From Allopontixanthobacter sediminis (GTDB lineage Bacteria > Pseudomonadota > Alphaproteobacteria > Sphingomonadales > Sphingomonadaceae), in contig NZ_WTYL01000002.1 in NCBI RefSeq assembly GCF_009828115.1, positions 248,001 to 312,000 on the forward strand: DNA of 64,000 nt, written 5' to 3'. This document shows positions 8,836 to 17,386 of the stretch, one piece after another. The position numbers and the translations under genes are program-made. The notes beneath the pieces were generated by a model, which worked only from the letters and a program-made list of their open reading frames with translations, was not told the origin of the DNA and did no database searches. Position 1 is the stretch's first letter; each line of letters begins with the position of its first letter.

Positions 8836-11025
8836 TTAGAAGCTCGCTTTCGCGCTGATCCGGAAATTGCGCCCGGCCAAGGGGACGAAGTCCTTGGTGA
8901 AGCTGGCGTGGCGCCGACCTTCGACGTCGAAGATATTGTCCGCCTGCAGCATCAGGGTCAGATTATCGTCCCCGCGGATCGGCTTCCAGGCGACCGAGGC
9001 GTTGACGAAGGTAAAGCTGTCGGTGGGCGTTTCGAACGCGGCCAGCCGGGTCTGGCTGTCCGACCACTGGACCTCGGCCCGGACATCGAACCGTTCCGTC
9101 TTTGCTTCCAGCGCGCCAAGCAGACTGAGCGGGGGGATACGCGGCAGCGCGCTGCCGTCATCCAGCTTCGCGCGCACATAATCGCCGCGCAAATCCGCCA
9201 GTAGCGAAAACGGGCCGCTGTCGATCAGGGGCAGCGAAATCTCGCCTTCGACCCCGAAATATTCGGCGTCGTCCTGCAGGTACTGGAACACCGGCAAATC
9301 GTCTTCCTCCAGCCCGGTTTCCTCGAGGTAGATGTAGTTGCTGAACCAGTTCTTGTAGACCGCGACGTTGACACTCGCGAGCCCGATCCGGCCGCGCATG
9401 AAAGCCTCTACCCCGAACGCGCTTTCGACGTCGAGATCGAGATCGCCGATCTCGAACGCCTGCGTCGCGATGTGCGGCCCGTTGGACAGCAGTTCCTCCG
9501 CGCTCGGCGCACGTTCGACCCGCGATCCGGTGACGCCGAAGCGGAACCCGCCGGCCGTCTCGTGTGCAAGGCTGACAGCTCCCGACCAGCTGTCGAAATC
9601 GCGGATGAAGCCGAGCTGCTGCGATTCCACTTCGGTCCCTTCGTAGCGGCCGGCGAATTCCAGCTGGACCGGACCGATGGCAACTTCCTGGAGGGCGAAT
9701 GCGGCAATCTGCGAAGTCAGGTTGGGCGGGATGTAGGCTTCCGCGCCTTCGGCAGAAAAGTCGCGGAAGTAATATTGCGTACCGACAACACCGTTCCAGG
9801 TGCCGCGCTGGTTCTGGACCAGTTCGGCCCGTGCCTCGAAACCCTGGACGTCGAAGGTGGTGCCCACTTCCTCGCCTTCGAATTCGGTATGGGTGTAATC
9901 GCTATAGCCGAACCGGGTGCGGAGCTGGGAGAAGATCCCGCCGCCCAGCGCCAGTTCGCCGCGCATGTCCGCGCGGTATTGGCGCAGACCGATGGTAACG
10001 ATTTCCGCGCCTTCTTCCTCTTCGCCGCCGTCTTCCTCTCCGCCTTCTTCCCCGTGGGCGTGGCCCGTCCCGGGGCGCGTGGGGACGCCGTAAGTCGTAT
10101 CGTACAGTCCGATTGCGGCACCGAGATTGCTCTCGCCCGCGAAGAACGCGAATCCGGCATTCGCGCTGTATGTTTCGGTCGCGCTGTTCGGCAGCACGCC
10201 GCGAAGGTTGGCGGCTTCCTGCAATTCGGCGGCTTCTTCCGGCTCGTCCGCCTGATCGGCATCGGCTTCCGCGAGCAGTTCGGCCCGCAGGCTGTCGGAG
10301 GCGACGAAGCCGGGAATTTCGAGGTCCTCGGTGCGGCGGTACGACCCGTCGACGTGGAACACGAAGTATTCGCCCGCGGGAACATCCAGCGACAGACCGC
10401 CTTCCGCCATGTTGGCGGCGGTGTTGGCACCAAGGCGGGCGTCGAGATGGAAAGGTTCGTCGAGACGCCGCAAGGGGATGCGCTTGTCGATCACGTTGAC
10501 CGCGCCGCCGATCGCCTGGCTGCCGTAAAGCATCACTGCCGGCCCGCGCAGGACTTCGATGCGTTCCGCGGTCAGCGGATCGATCGAGACCGCGTGATCG
10601 GCGGAGGTGTTGGACACGTCGATCGCGCCGATCCCGTCGACCAGGACCTTGACGCGTTCACCCGAAAAGCCGCGCAATACCGGGCGCGACGCACCGGGGG
10701 AGAAGCTGGTCGCGCTCACACCCGGAAGCTTCGCAAGCGTTTCGCCAAGCTGTCCGTCAAGGCTGCGCTGGAGCTCCACGCCCTGCATGACCGATGTTCC
10801 CGCCAGCACGTCGAGCTGGGTCACGCCAACTGCGCTGACCACGATGGTGGGGTCGGAGCGGTCACCGGTTGTGTGGAAATCGTCTTGCGAATCGTTGGCC
10901 TGCGAGGCGGCAGGCGTGCGCTCGCGAGTATTTTGCGCAAGGGCTGCGGAAGGCAGGGCTATCGCTGCAATGGCGAGGATGGAGGTCGAAGGGCCGGCAA
11001 GGCGGCTTAAAGTATGATACAACAT
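8836..11025 (-). CDS. TonB-dependent receptor, ZnuD-like (probable zinc uptake)
   Basis: 729 residues. A signal peptide (MLYHTLSRLAGPSTSIL onward, ending PSAALAQ) is followed by a TonB box-like TIVVSAVGV, a plug domain (ETLAKLPGVSATSFSPGASR, VLRGPAVMLYGSQAIGGAVN) and a 22-strand barrel ending in FRISAKASF with the terminal Phe of outer-membrane proteins. Two barrel loops are strongly acidic; one near residues 320-345 also holds HAH followed by a long run of Glu, Asp and Gly. This pattern, with the VLRGPAVMLYGS plug, is typical of ZnuD-type zinc receptors, so metal import is inferred. ATG 11025 is chosen for the signal peptide; a longer frame runs back through the tRNA gene and is not real. 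An 11-base palindrome lies 25 bases upstream. Confidence 0.9.
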   Translation of the reverse strand: MLYHTLSRLAGPSTSILAIAAIALPSAALAQNTRERTPAASQANDSQDDFHTTGDRSDPTIVVSAVGVTQLDVLAGTSVMQGVELQRSLDGQLGETLAKLPGVSATSFSPGASRPVLRGFSGERVKVLVDGIGAIDVSNTSADHAVSIDPLTAERIEVLRGPAVMLYGSQAIGGAVNVIDKRIPLRRLDEPFHLDARLGANTAANMAEGGLSLDVPAGEYFVFHVDGSYRRTEDLEIPGFVASDSLRAELLAEADADQADEPEEAAELQEAANLRGVLPNSATETYSANAGFAFFAGESNLGAAIGLYDTTYGVPTRPGTGHAHGEEGGEEDGGEEEEGAEIVTIGLRQYRADMRGELALGGGIFSQLRTRFGYSDYTHTEFEGEEVGTTFDVQGFEARAELVQNQRGTWNGVVGTQYYFRDFSAEGAEAYIPPNLTSQIAAFALQEVAIGPVQLEFAGRYEGTEVESQQLGFIRDFDSWSGAVSLAHETAGGFRFGVTGSRVERAPSAEELLSNGPHIATQAFEIGDLDLDVESAFGVEAFMRGRIGLASVNVAVYKNWFSNYIYLEETGLEEDDLPVFQYLQDDAEYFGVEGEISLPLIDSGPFSLLADLRGDYVRAKLDDGSALPRIPPLSLLGALEAKTERFDVRAEVQWSDSQTRLAAFETPTDSFTFVNASVAWKPIRGDDNLTLMLQADNIFDVEGRRHASFTKDFVPLAGRNFRISAKASF

Positions 11026-11049
11026 ATCACGCCTGATAGCGGGCGAAGT

Positions 11050-11060
11050 TTGCAATGCAA
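11050..11060. promoter_or_regulatory. Palindrome upstream of the ZnuD-like receptor gene
   Basis: TTGCAATGCAA is a perfect 5+5 inverted repeat with one central base, 25 bases before the receptor start codon. Its form recalls Zur/Fur-type operators (GTTAT..ATAAC class) but the bases differ, so a Zur site is only a guess. Confidence 0.3.
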
Positions 11061-11193
11061 CATCGAATCCAGGGATTGCGACGAACCGATCAGGCGGAAC
11101 GATGAAGACCACGAATTCGCGCCCGATACGACGCCGATCAGGCATTTCGGGCGGACCCAGGGGGCCGCAATCATCGATGCTACGGGAGAAAAC

Positions 11194-11268
11194 TGGAGCG
11201 GGCGAGGCGATTCGAACGCCCGACCCCAACCTTGGCAAGGTTGTGCTCTACCCCTGAGCTACGCCCGC
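11194..11268 (-). tRNA. tRNA-Gly (anticodon GCC), CCA encoded
   Basis: Read on the minus strand the 75-base gene begins GCGGGCG and ends CGCCCGC-T-CCA, giving a perfect seven-pair acceptor stem. The D arm is GTAGCTCAGGGGTAGAGC, the anticodon stem-loop has CTTGCCAAG with GCC as anticodon, and the T arm has the GTTCGAATC loop. The CCA tail is encoded. It lies between the ZnuD-like receptor and the thioredoxin-like gene. No 3'-end duplicate that would mark an integrated element is seen nearby. Confidence 0.97.
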
Positions 11269-11302
11269 TCACTGTTGTTCCCTTGGGGTCCCCAAAAGGG
11301 GT

Positions 11303-11323
11303 TCACCAGACCGCAGGTCCGGT
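11303..11323. repeat. Palindromic sequence between tRNA-Gly and the thioredoxin gene
   Basis: The 11269-11517 gap holds stacked inverted repeats: TTGGGGTCCCCAA at 11283-11295 (6+6, one central base), then CACCAGACC / GGTCCGGTG at 11303-11323 around a GCA loop with one mismatch. The rest of the gap shows nothing else. They may act as a processing or termination hairpin for transcripts from either side. Confidence 0.3.
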
Positions 11324-11517
11324 GGGGAAGCGGGCAACTAGCAGCGGTCTTCCACCCTAGCAAGGGGAAAATCGCACGCCCGGCGAGTGCGCGCCGAACG
11401 TCCCGAACATCTCCGGCGTTTTGCCCTTCACATATGCTGCGAAAGGCCCACATTGGGGCCTTACGCGAATGCCGCCGCAAGCGCGGTACCGTTACGCCAG
11501 ACAAACAGGAGTGCATC

Positions 11518-12435
11518 TTGGCCAGCATGGGTCTCAATATCGACGAGCAAAAAGCCATCGAACGTTTCAAGCGGGATATCGTCGAACCGTCGATGACCAA
11601 GCTGGTAGTGCTCGATTTCTGGGCCGAATGGTGCGGGCCGTGCAAGGCGCTCACCCCCATCCTCGAAAAGGTCACGGCGGAATACGCGGATAAGGGCGTG
11701 ATTCTGGCCAAGGTGAACGTGGACGAGGACCAGTTCATTGCCTCCCAGTTCCAGGTTAAATCCATTCCCACCGTCTACGCGATGTTCCAGGGCCAGCCCG
11801 TCGCCGACCTGACCGCAGCGCGGACCGAGACGCAGCTGAAGCAGGTGCTCGACCAATTGCTCGAAAAACTCCCCGTCGAAGCCGGCGCGCCGGGCGAGAA
11901 GCAGCAGCAGGACGTGACCCAGTTCATCACCATGGCCGAGCAGGTGCTCGCCGAAGGCGACGCGGAGCGGGCCGCCGGGGTATTCGGCCAGATCACCGAA
12001 ATGGCCCCGGACAACGCCGCCGGTCATGCCGGACTGATCCGGGCGCTGGTGGCGCTGGGCGAAACGCAGGAAGCACAAGGCGTGTTAGACGGGCTCGACC
12101 CGGCGCTGAAGGACGATCCGCTGATCCAGGCTGCAGCCTCCGCGCTCGAACTGGCCGGGACGACGGTCGACGAAGGCGAATTGCAGGCCCTGCGCGCAGC
12201 CGCCGCCGAACGTCCGGCCGACATGGACGCGCAGTTTGCCTTCGCCGAAGCCGCCTATGCCGCGAAGTCGCGCGACGAAGCCGCCGATACGCTGCTGGCG
12301 ATGATCGAGGCGGACCGCGAATGGAACGAGGGCGCGGCGAAAGCAAAGCTGCTCCAGATATTCGAGGCCGTGGGTCTGGAAGATCCGTGGGTAGTGGCCA
12401 CCCGCCGCCGCCTGTCCAAGATATTGTTCGGGTAA
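11518..12435 (+). CDS. Thioredoxin-TPR co-chaperone (YbbN/CnoX family)
   Basis: 305 residues. The N terminus is a thioredoxin domain with an intact redox motif, FWAEWCGPCKALTPIL, and the cis-Pro block VKSIPTVYAMFQG. From about residue 135 on it is helical, with TPR-like repeats (MAEQVLAEGDAERAAGVFGQ and onward). This layout matches E. coli YbbN/CnoX, a redox-linked holdase that hands proteins to chaperonins. The start is taken as TTG 11518 because AGGAG ends 6 bases before it; ATG 11527 is the alternative. The LON-domain gene follows after 4 bases, so the two are probably co-transcribed protein-quality genes. Confidence 0.9.
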   Translation: MASMGLNIDEQKAIERFKRDIVEPSMTKLVVLDFWAEWCGPCKALTPILEKVTAEYADKGVILAKVNVDEDQFIASQFQVKSIPTVYAMFQGQPVADLTAARTETQLKQVLDQLLEKLPVEAGAPGEKQQQDVTQFITMAEQVLAEGDAERAAGVFGQITEMAPDNAAGHAGLIRALVALGETQEAQGVLDGLDPALKDDPLIQAAASALELAGTTVDEGELQALRAAAAERPADMDAQFAFAEAAYAAKSRDEAADTLLAMIEADREWNEGAAKAKLLQIFEAVGLEDPWVVATRRRLSKILFG

Positions 12436-12439
12436 GCGA

Positions 12440-13051
12440 ATGGCAAAACGCCTGTCGATCTTCCCCCTTACCGGCACCATCCTGCTGCCCGGACTGCAAT
12501 TGCCGCTGCATCTGTTCGAACCGCGGTACCGCGCGCTCGCCAGCGATGCCCTTGCGCGGGACCGGCGGATCGCGATGATCCAGCCGCAACGTCCGTCGGA
12601 AGGCGCGCCGCTGTTTTCGGTCGGCTGCGTGGGACGGATCGGGGAGTTCGAGGCGCTTGACGATGGCCGGTTCAACCTGGTGCTGGAAGGCGAGCAGCGG
12701 TTCCGCGTGATCCGCGAGCTCGATGTCACCACCCCGTTCCGGCAAGTCGAAGCGGAACTGCTGGAGGATGACGAGAACGAGGCGTTGAGCAGTGTCGAAC
12801 GCGCCGGATTCGAACGCGAGGCGCGGCGCTTTGCCGATGCGCAGGGTTACAGCGTCGACTGGGATTCGGTTGCGCGGTTGGACGACATGTCGCTGATCAA
12901 CGGCGTGTCCCAGATCGCCCCGTTCGATCCGGCCGCGAAACAGGCATTGCTGGAGGCGGACGACATTTCCACCCGGTGCGAATTGCTGGTCCAGCTGATG
13001 CAGTTCTTCGGCCGCCGCGACGGCGACGATGACCGGGTGACCCTGCAGTAG
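12440..13051 (+). CDS. LON peptidase substrate-binding domain protein
   Basis: 203 residues made of a single LON N-terminal domain: LSIFPLTGTILLPGLQLPLH, LFEPRYRALASDAL and VGCVGRIGEFEALDDGRFNLVLEG. There is no AAA+ ATPase and no Ser-Lys protease part, so it is not Lon itself but the free-standing substrate-binding form common in alphaproteobacteria. It begins 4 bases after the thioredoxin-TPR gene and ends convergent with marC, 11 bases apart. Confidence 0.92.
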   Translation: MAKRLSIFPLTGTILLPGLQLPLHLFEPRYRALASDALARDRRIAMIQPQRPSEGAPLFSVGCVGRIGEFEALDDGRFNLVLEGEQRFRVIRELDVTTPFRQVEAELLEDDENEALSSVERAGFEREARRFADAQGYSVDWDSVARLDDMSLINGVSQIAPFDPAAKQALLEADDISTRCELLVQLMQFFGRRDGDDDRVTLQ

Positions 13052-13062
13052 CTGGGGCCGGT

Positions 13063-13686
13063 TTAGACGCCGAAGCTTTCCCGCAGTCCGTCGATCACAT
13101 ATTGCGCCGCCAGCGCCGCCAGCAGCACGCCCAGCAGGCGGGTGATGACCGCTTCCACCGAGGCACCGAACAGGCGCATCAGCGGGCTTGCGGCCATCAG
13201 CGCAAACATCGTTAGCAGCAGGACCGATGCGAGCGCGCCCAGGATCACCAAGGTGCTTTCGATGCCGGAAGAGCCGCCCACCAGCAGCATGACCGAGGCG
13301 ATCGCGCCCGGCCCCGCCAGCATCGGCATCGCCATCGGGAACACCGACACGTCCTCGACTTCGGGAGTGCCCATGATTTTTTCTGCCCGTTCCTCGCGCC
13401 GCTGGGTGCGCTTTTCGAACACCATGTCGATCGCGATCATGAACAGCATGATGCCGCCCGCGATCCGGAACGCGCTGAGTTCGATGTGCAGCGCCGACAG
13501 CAGTTTCTCGCCGAACAAAGCAAAGCCGAGCAGGATAGCGCCCGCAATCAGACACGCCTTGATCGCCATGAACCGTTGCTGCGCCGGGGTCGCATCGCGG
13601 GTCAGCCCGGCATAGATCGGCGCGCAGCCGGGCGGATCGATCACCACGAACAGCGTAATGAAGGCGGACAGGAACAGCTCGATCAT
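13063..13686 (-). CDS. MarC-family integral membrane protein
   Basis: 207 residues with about six hydrophobic segments. The start [28 protein letters not shown] and the later FPMAMPMLAGPGAIASVMLL are hallmark MarC blocks (the conserved DP and AGPG motifs). MarC/UPF0056 proteins are inner-membrane proteins of unknown transport role, despite the name from antibiotic-resistance studies. The ATG at 13686 overlaps the TGA of the upstream lipoprotein gene (ATGA), so it is the last gene of a coupled minus-strand operon. Confidence 0.93.
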   Translation of the reverse strand: MIELFLSAFITLFVVIDPPGCAPIYAGLTRDATPAQQRFMAIKACLIAGAILLGFALFGEKLLSALHIELSAFRIAGGIMLFMIAIDMVFEKRTQRREERAEKIMGTPEVEDVSVFPMAMPMLAGPGAIASVMLLVGGSSGIESTLVILGALASVLLLTMFALMAASPLMRLFGASVEAVITRLLGVLLAALAAQYVIDGLRESFGV

Positions 13687-14369
13687 GGCCGCTCGATCGC
13701 GGCTGGTGCCGGCGGAATCGAAATGTCGATGACCCGCTCCATGGTGCCGCCGGGCGCGGCCGTCCACACGGTGAAGTTGCGGGTACCATCGGCGGCGAAC
13801 GCGTAGGTCCAGCCGAGCGTGCCATCGGCAGAGCGGCGCAGGTCAGCGGCGCCAGCAGGAACGGTGCCTTCGCCGCCGCATTCGGCAACCTTGGCGGAAA
13901 TCATCTCGGGCTGGCTGGCTGCGTCTCCGGTCGGCCAGCCGAAATCGAACACCCAGCGGTATTCACCGCCGCGCTGCCGCTGCCACACGGTATGGCCGAG
14001 ACCGGAGGTACCGTCATTCGGATCGGTGAAGGCGAACTGGGTCACGGCCAGTGTCCCATCGCAACTGGACCAGACCGCGAGCGGCTGCCAACTGACGGAT
14101 TGCGCCGGGTCCTGCTGTTTGCCGAGCCACGGCGCGGCTTCGAACGCGCCGGAGCGCCCGAAAATCTGGGCGTCATTGGCGGCGAATTTCCGGAACGCGG
14201 TCCATTGGCCGTCCTCCCGCGCGGCGCGGGCGAAGGCTAGTTCCGTCGCGATCACTTCGCTCGGATTGGCGACCGGGTCCAGCGTCCTGCGGGGACCGCC
14301 TGAACCGGCACAGGACACCAGCGCGAGGGATGCTGCCAGCGACAGGCCCAGGGCTGCACGAAATTTCAT
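13683..14369 (-). CDS. Putative lipoprotein of unknown function
   Basis: 228 residues beginning [20 protein letters not shown], a lipoprotein signal with Cys at about position 20. The mature part has [20 protein letters not shown] and [11 protein letters not shown], and resembles periplasmic NTF2-like folds, but I do not recognise a named family. Start and stop overlap the neighbouring genes by ATGA on both sides: folD ends inside its start and marC starts inside its stop. It is thus translated as part of the yggT-folD-marC operon. Confidence 0.75.
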   Translation of the reverse strand: MKFRAALGLSLAASLALVSCAGSGGPRRTLDPVANPSEVIATELAFARAAREDGQWTAFRKFAANDAQIFGRSGAFEAAPWLGKQQDPAQSVSWQPLAVWSSCDGTLAVTQFAFTDPNDGTSGLGHTVWQRQRGGEYRWVFDFGWPTGDAASQPEMISAKVAECGGEGTVPAGAADLRRSADGTLGWTYAFAADGTRNFTVWTAAPGGTMERVIDISIPPAPAAIERP

Positions 14370-15268
14370 AGCGCGCCCTCCGCCAGGTCGATCCCGGCAT
14401 TGCGGTGCGCCGCGACCAGAGTGTTGCGCAGCAGGACGGCGATCGTCATCGGGCCGACCCCGCCCGGCACGGGGGTAATAGCTCCGGCAATTTCGCTCAC
14501 CTCGTCGAAGGCGACATCGCCCACCAGCCGTCCCTTGTCGGAACCTTCGGCGGGCGGAAGGCGGTTGATCCCGACGTCGATCACCGTCGCGCCCGGCTTG
14601 ATCCAGTCGCGTCCGATCATTTCCGCCCGGCCAACCGCGGCTACCACGATATCGGCGCGGCGGACCACTTCGGGCAGGTTTTTCGTCCGGCTGTGCGCGA
14701 TGGTGACGGTAGCGTTCGCGGCGAGGAGCAATTGCGCCATCGGTTTGCCGACGATGTTGGACCGGCCGATCACCACCGCTTCCAGCCCTGACAGATCGCC
14801 CAACCGGTCCGTCATCAGCATCATGCAGCCCAGCGGGGTGCACGGCACGAAACCCGCCTGCCCCACCGCGAGCCGGCCCGCGCTGATGACATGGAACCCG
14901 TCGACGTCCTTGTCCGGCGAAATGGCGGAGATAACCGCCTGCTCGTCGAGATGCGCAGGCAGCGGCAGTTGCACCAGGATACCGTCCACCGCCGGGTCCG
15001 CGTTGAGCCGTTCGACCAGCGCCAACAGTTCCTCGCCCCCGACATCGTCCGGCAGCCGGTGTTCGAAACTATTCATGTTCGCCGCCAGCGTCGCCTTGCC
15101 CTTGGACCCGACATAGACCTGGCTGGCCGGATCATTGCCCACCAGCACCACCGCGAGGCCCGCCTTGCGCCCGGCCTTCTCCGCGAAGTCCGCAGCCAAT
15201 GCGCCGACCTTCTCGCGCAGTCTGAGCGCGGCGGCCTTGCCGTCGATGATTTCGGCGGCGGCCATCAT
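14366..15268 (-). CDS. folD: Bifunctional methylenetetrahydrofolate dehydrogenase / cyclohydrolase
   Basis: 300 residues that interconvert methylene-, methenyl- and formyl-tetrahydrofolate with NADP+. Diagnostic blocks are [69 protein letters not shown] and [17 protein letters not shown]. The catalytic lysine lies in VGSKGKA. Two adjacent ATG codons (15268 and 15265) can start it. The start overlaps the TGA of yggT and the stop overlaps the lipoprotein start, so translation is coupled on both sides. Confidence 0.97.
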   Translation of the reverse strand: MMAAAEIIDGKAAALRLREKVGALAADFAEKAGRKAGLAVVLVGNDPASQVYVGSKGKATLAANMNSFEHRLPDDVGGEELLALVERLNADPAVDGILVQLPLPAHLDEQAVISAISPDKDVDGFHVISAGRLAVGQAGFVPCTPLGCMMLMTDRLGDLSGLEAVVIGRSNIVGKPMAQLLLAANATVTIAHSRTKNLPEVVRRADIVVAAVGRAEMIGRDWIKPGATVIDVGINRLPPAEGSDKGRLVGDVAFDEVSEIAGAITPVPGGVGPMTIAVLLRNTLVAAHRNAGIDLAEGAL

Positions 15269-15552
15269 ACTGTCGTGTACGCGACTTCGAGCAGGATCCG
15301 CATGATGATCTGCAGGCCGATGATCAGCACCAGCGGGGAAAAGTCGATCGCGCCGGTCGCGGGCAGGATGCGCCGGATCGGGTTCAGCACCGGTTCGAGC
15401 AGCGAATTGATCGAATTGTAGATCTGCCGGAGGAATTCGTTGCTCGGGTTGATCACGTTGAAAGCGAACAGCAGCCCGATGATGAACTGCACGATGATCA
15501 GCATGACGAGCACGTTGACCAGCATGGAGAGGATGTCGATTATCAGGAACAA
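15265..15552 (-). CDS. YggT-family membrane protein
   Basis: 95 residues with two hydrophobic parts flanking a conserved loop: [39 protein letters not shown] and [19 protein letters not shown]. These are the standard YggT blocks (LLxPVLxPIRRxLP, DFSPLV). Family members act in osmotic tolerance, cell division or cofactor-protein assembly in different bacteria, so the role here is open. It shares a stop-start overlap with folD. A 12-base spaced perfect inverted repeat lies about 50 bases upstream. Confidence 0.92.
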   Translation of the reverse strand: MFLIIDILSMLVNVLVMLIIVQFIIGLLFAFNVINPSNEFLRQIYNSINSLLEPVLNPIRRILPATGAIDFSPLVLIIGLQIIMRILLEVAYTTV

Positions 15553-15605
15553 GGATAGGTCCTTCCGGCTAAGGGTTCGCAGTTACGCGGCAGTTGTTCG
15601 GGCGC

Positions 15606-15633
15606 TGATACAGGAGGATGGCGGACTGTATCA
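15606..15633. promoter_or_regulatory. 8-base perfect inverted repeat between lipoprotein gene and yggT
   Basis: TGATACAG and CTGTATCA are perfect complements separated by 12 bases. The site is 16 bases past the lipoprotein stop and 54 bases before the yggT start. It could be a hairpin that trims or ends the argB-lipoprotein transcript (no T run follows) or an operator for the yggT operon. Confidence 0.4.
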
Positions 15634-15648
15634 ACCGCATAATACGCA

Positions 15649-16191
15649 TCACGGGGTCGGAGTTTTCGCCGGGCCGGTCAACCCCTCGTAGATAGTGCTG
15701 TTCGTGATCCGCCAGCGCAGCTGCTCCGGTGTCGCGCCGGGCACATCGTTGACGCGGCGGAAGGTGAGCGTCCCCTGTTTCAGCGGGGTTTGCGGATTGT
15801 CCCCGTCGCGCAGGGTCACGGTAACTTCGCAGAACAGCGACCCTGCCGCGCCTTCTTCGCGAGCCTGCCCGATCTGGAGGTCCGGCGTCCCGTAACCTTC
15901 GTAACCGAGCGCCAGCTTGTCCGTGCCGATCGGTTCGGCCCAGGCCTGCGCCGCGGCGGAGAATTTCTTTTCGCCCAGCGCCGCCGCGTAGGCCCCCGCG
16001 ACTTCGGTGCAATCCCGGCTCGAGAACGCTTCGGGCAGTTCCACAAGCGCCGGTTCGTAATTGGTCATCGCGACCACCTCGGCCTCGTCCGTTTGCGCCG
16101 CCGGGGCAGTATCGCCCGCACTGCCGCATCCGGCCAGCACCAGGAACATCGCGGGCGGGATCGTCAACCGGAGGAGCGCCGAGGGGTTCAT
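15649..16191 (-). CDS. Putative lipoprotein of unknown function
   Basis: 180 residues. The N terminus MNPSALLRLTIPPAMFLVLAGC carries a good lipobox (LAGC), followed by an acidic linker and a compact domain with SSRDCTEVAGAYAAALG, ALGYEGYGTPDLQIG and LRWRITNSTIYEGL. The single Cys of SSRDC may pair with the Cys in SLFCEVTVTLR. No family is recognised. It starts 3 bases after the argB stop, so it belongs to the argB transcript. Similar small lipoproteins are frequent next to argB in sphingomonads as far as I recall, but this cannot be checked here. Confidence 0.75.
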   Translation of the reverse strand: MNPSALLRLTIPPAMFLVLAGCGSAGDTAPAAQTDEAEVVAMTNYEPALVELPEAFSSRDCTEVAGAYAAALGEKKFSAAAQAWAEPIGTDKLALGYEGYGTPDLQIGQAREEGAAGSLFCEVTVTLRDGDNPQTPLKQGTLTFRRVNDVPGATPEQLRWRITNSTIYEGLTGPAKTPTP

Positions 16192-16194
16192 GTT

Positions 16195-17118
16195 TTAGGC
16201 CTTTCTGATGAGGGTGCCGGCCCCGCGGCTGGTGAAGAATTCCAGCAGCATGGCATGGGGTACCCGTCCGTCCAGCACCACCGCTGCATCGCAGCCGCTT
16301 TCTACGGCGTGAATGCAGGTTTCCAGTTTCGGGATCATCCCGCCGCTGATCGTGCCGTCATCGCGCAGCTGCTTGATCGCCGCCGGGTCGAGATCGGTCA
16401 GCAGGGCGCCCGATTTGTCCAGCACGCCCTTCACGTCGGTCAGCAGGAACAGCCGCGCCGCGCCCAGTGCCGCGGCGATCGCGCCGGCCATGGTGTCGGC
16501 GTTGATGTTGTAGGTATGCCCGTCCGCGCCCGCTCCGATCGGGGCGACCACCGGGATCATCCCCGCCGCGCTGACGGTGTCGAGGATGGTCGTGTCCACT
16601 TCCGATGGCTCGCCGACGAATCCCAGGTCCACTACCCGTTCGATGTTGCTGTCCGGGTCCTTGGTGGTGCGCTCCACCTTGGTGGCGGTGACCAGCCCGC
16701 CGTCCTTGCCCGATATCCCGATCGCCTTGCCGCCCGCCGCCGCGATCCAGCCAACCAGTTCCTTGTTGATCGCGCCCGACAGGACCATTTCGGCGATGTC
16801 GGCGGTGGCCTTGTCGGTCACCCGCAGCCCGTCAACGAAGCTGCTTTCGACCCCCAGCCGTTTGAGCATTGCGCCGATCTGCGGCCCGCCGCCGTGGACG
16901 ACTACCGGGTTGATCCCGACCGCCTTCAGCAGCACCACGTCCTCGGCAAATTCGCGCGCGGCCTTGGGATCGCCCATCGCGTGGCCGCCGTATTTGACCA
17001 CGAAGGTGCGGCCCTTGTAGCGCTGGAAATAGGGCAGCGCCTCGATCAGCGTTTCCGCCTTGGCCAGGATGGTCCTGTCATCCGCCATAATTTCAGCCCC
17101 GTCCGCCCCGTCCGTCAT
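16195..17118 (-). CDS. argB: Acetylglutamate kinase
   Basis: 307 residues that phosphorylate N-acetylglutamate with ATP, the second step of arginine synthesis. Motifs: [56 protein letters not shown] and [14 protein letters not shown]. The extended N terminus of about 20 residues with [18 protein letters not shown] is the helix typical of arginine-inhibited ArgB, so feedback control by arginine is likely. ATG 17118 is chosen because GAGGA lies 8 bases upstream; ATG 17088 would give the 297-residue form without a ribosome binding site. Confidence 0.96.
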   Translation of the reverse strand: MTDGADGAEIMADDRTILAKAETLIEALPYFQRYKGRTFVVKYGGHAMGDPKAAREFAEDVVLLKAVGINPVVVHGGGPQIGAMLKRLGVESSFVDGLRVTDKATADIAEMVLSGAINKELVGWIAAAGGKAIGISGKDGGLVTATKVERTTKDPDSNIERVVDLGFVGEPSEVDTTILDTVSAAGMIPVVAPIGAGADGHTYNINADTMAGAIAAALGAARLFLLTDVKGVLDKSGALLTDLDPAAIKQLRDDGTISGGMIPKLETCIHAVESGCDAAVVLDGRVPHAMLLEFFTSRGAGTLIRKA

Positions 17119-17267
17119 GCGCAAAATCCTCAAGCCTTCACCCGGCGCGCTTAGCGGCTTGGCGCGGCATAGGAAAGCCGGTTGCCGCATTTTGCCGGGT
17201 AGGTACCACCACCAGAGGTTGGGAACCGGAATGGGCGGAGGCGGGGCCGGGGCGCAGGCTGGCGCGC

Positions 17268-17386
17268 ATGATCCGTACCCTCTTCGTCGCAGCGTTCCTG
17301 CCCCTGCTCGCCGGCCCCACCCTGCGGCGGGCGAAGCAGGGCAGGCCGCTGCACAGGGTGCCGCCATCACCGCGCCCGCCCTGCCC
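17268..17386 (+). pseudogene. Probable signal peptide of the SNase gene, separated by a frameshift
   Basis: ATG 17268 opens [17 protein letters not shown], a good signal peptide, but in a different frame from the nuclease domain that follows. One extra base in the CCCC run near 17318 would join LPLLAGP to [20 protein letters not shown] and then to the nuclease start. This is either a real one-base deletion or a sequencing error. I list it apart from the intact downstream frame. Confidence 0.5.

Noticed and set aside
9472-11010. 512-codon open frame antisense to the ZnuD-like receptor
   Set aside because: Shadow frame; the plus-strand protein lacks any family pattern, while the minus-strand receptor is complete.
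11026-11238. 71-residue extension of the ZnuD-like receptor gene back through tRNA-Gly
   Set aside because: It reads across the tRNA gene, has no signal peptide of its own, and ATG 11025 gives a proper signal peptide.
11194-11268. Integration site of a mobile element at tRNA-Gly
   Set aside because: No integrase gene and no direct repeat of the tRNA end found in the flanking DNA.
11014-11517. Long N-terminal extension of the thioredoxin-TPR protein
   Set aside because: It crosses the tRNA-Gly region on the other strand and has no homology-like content; AGGAG points to TTG 11518.
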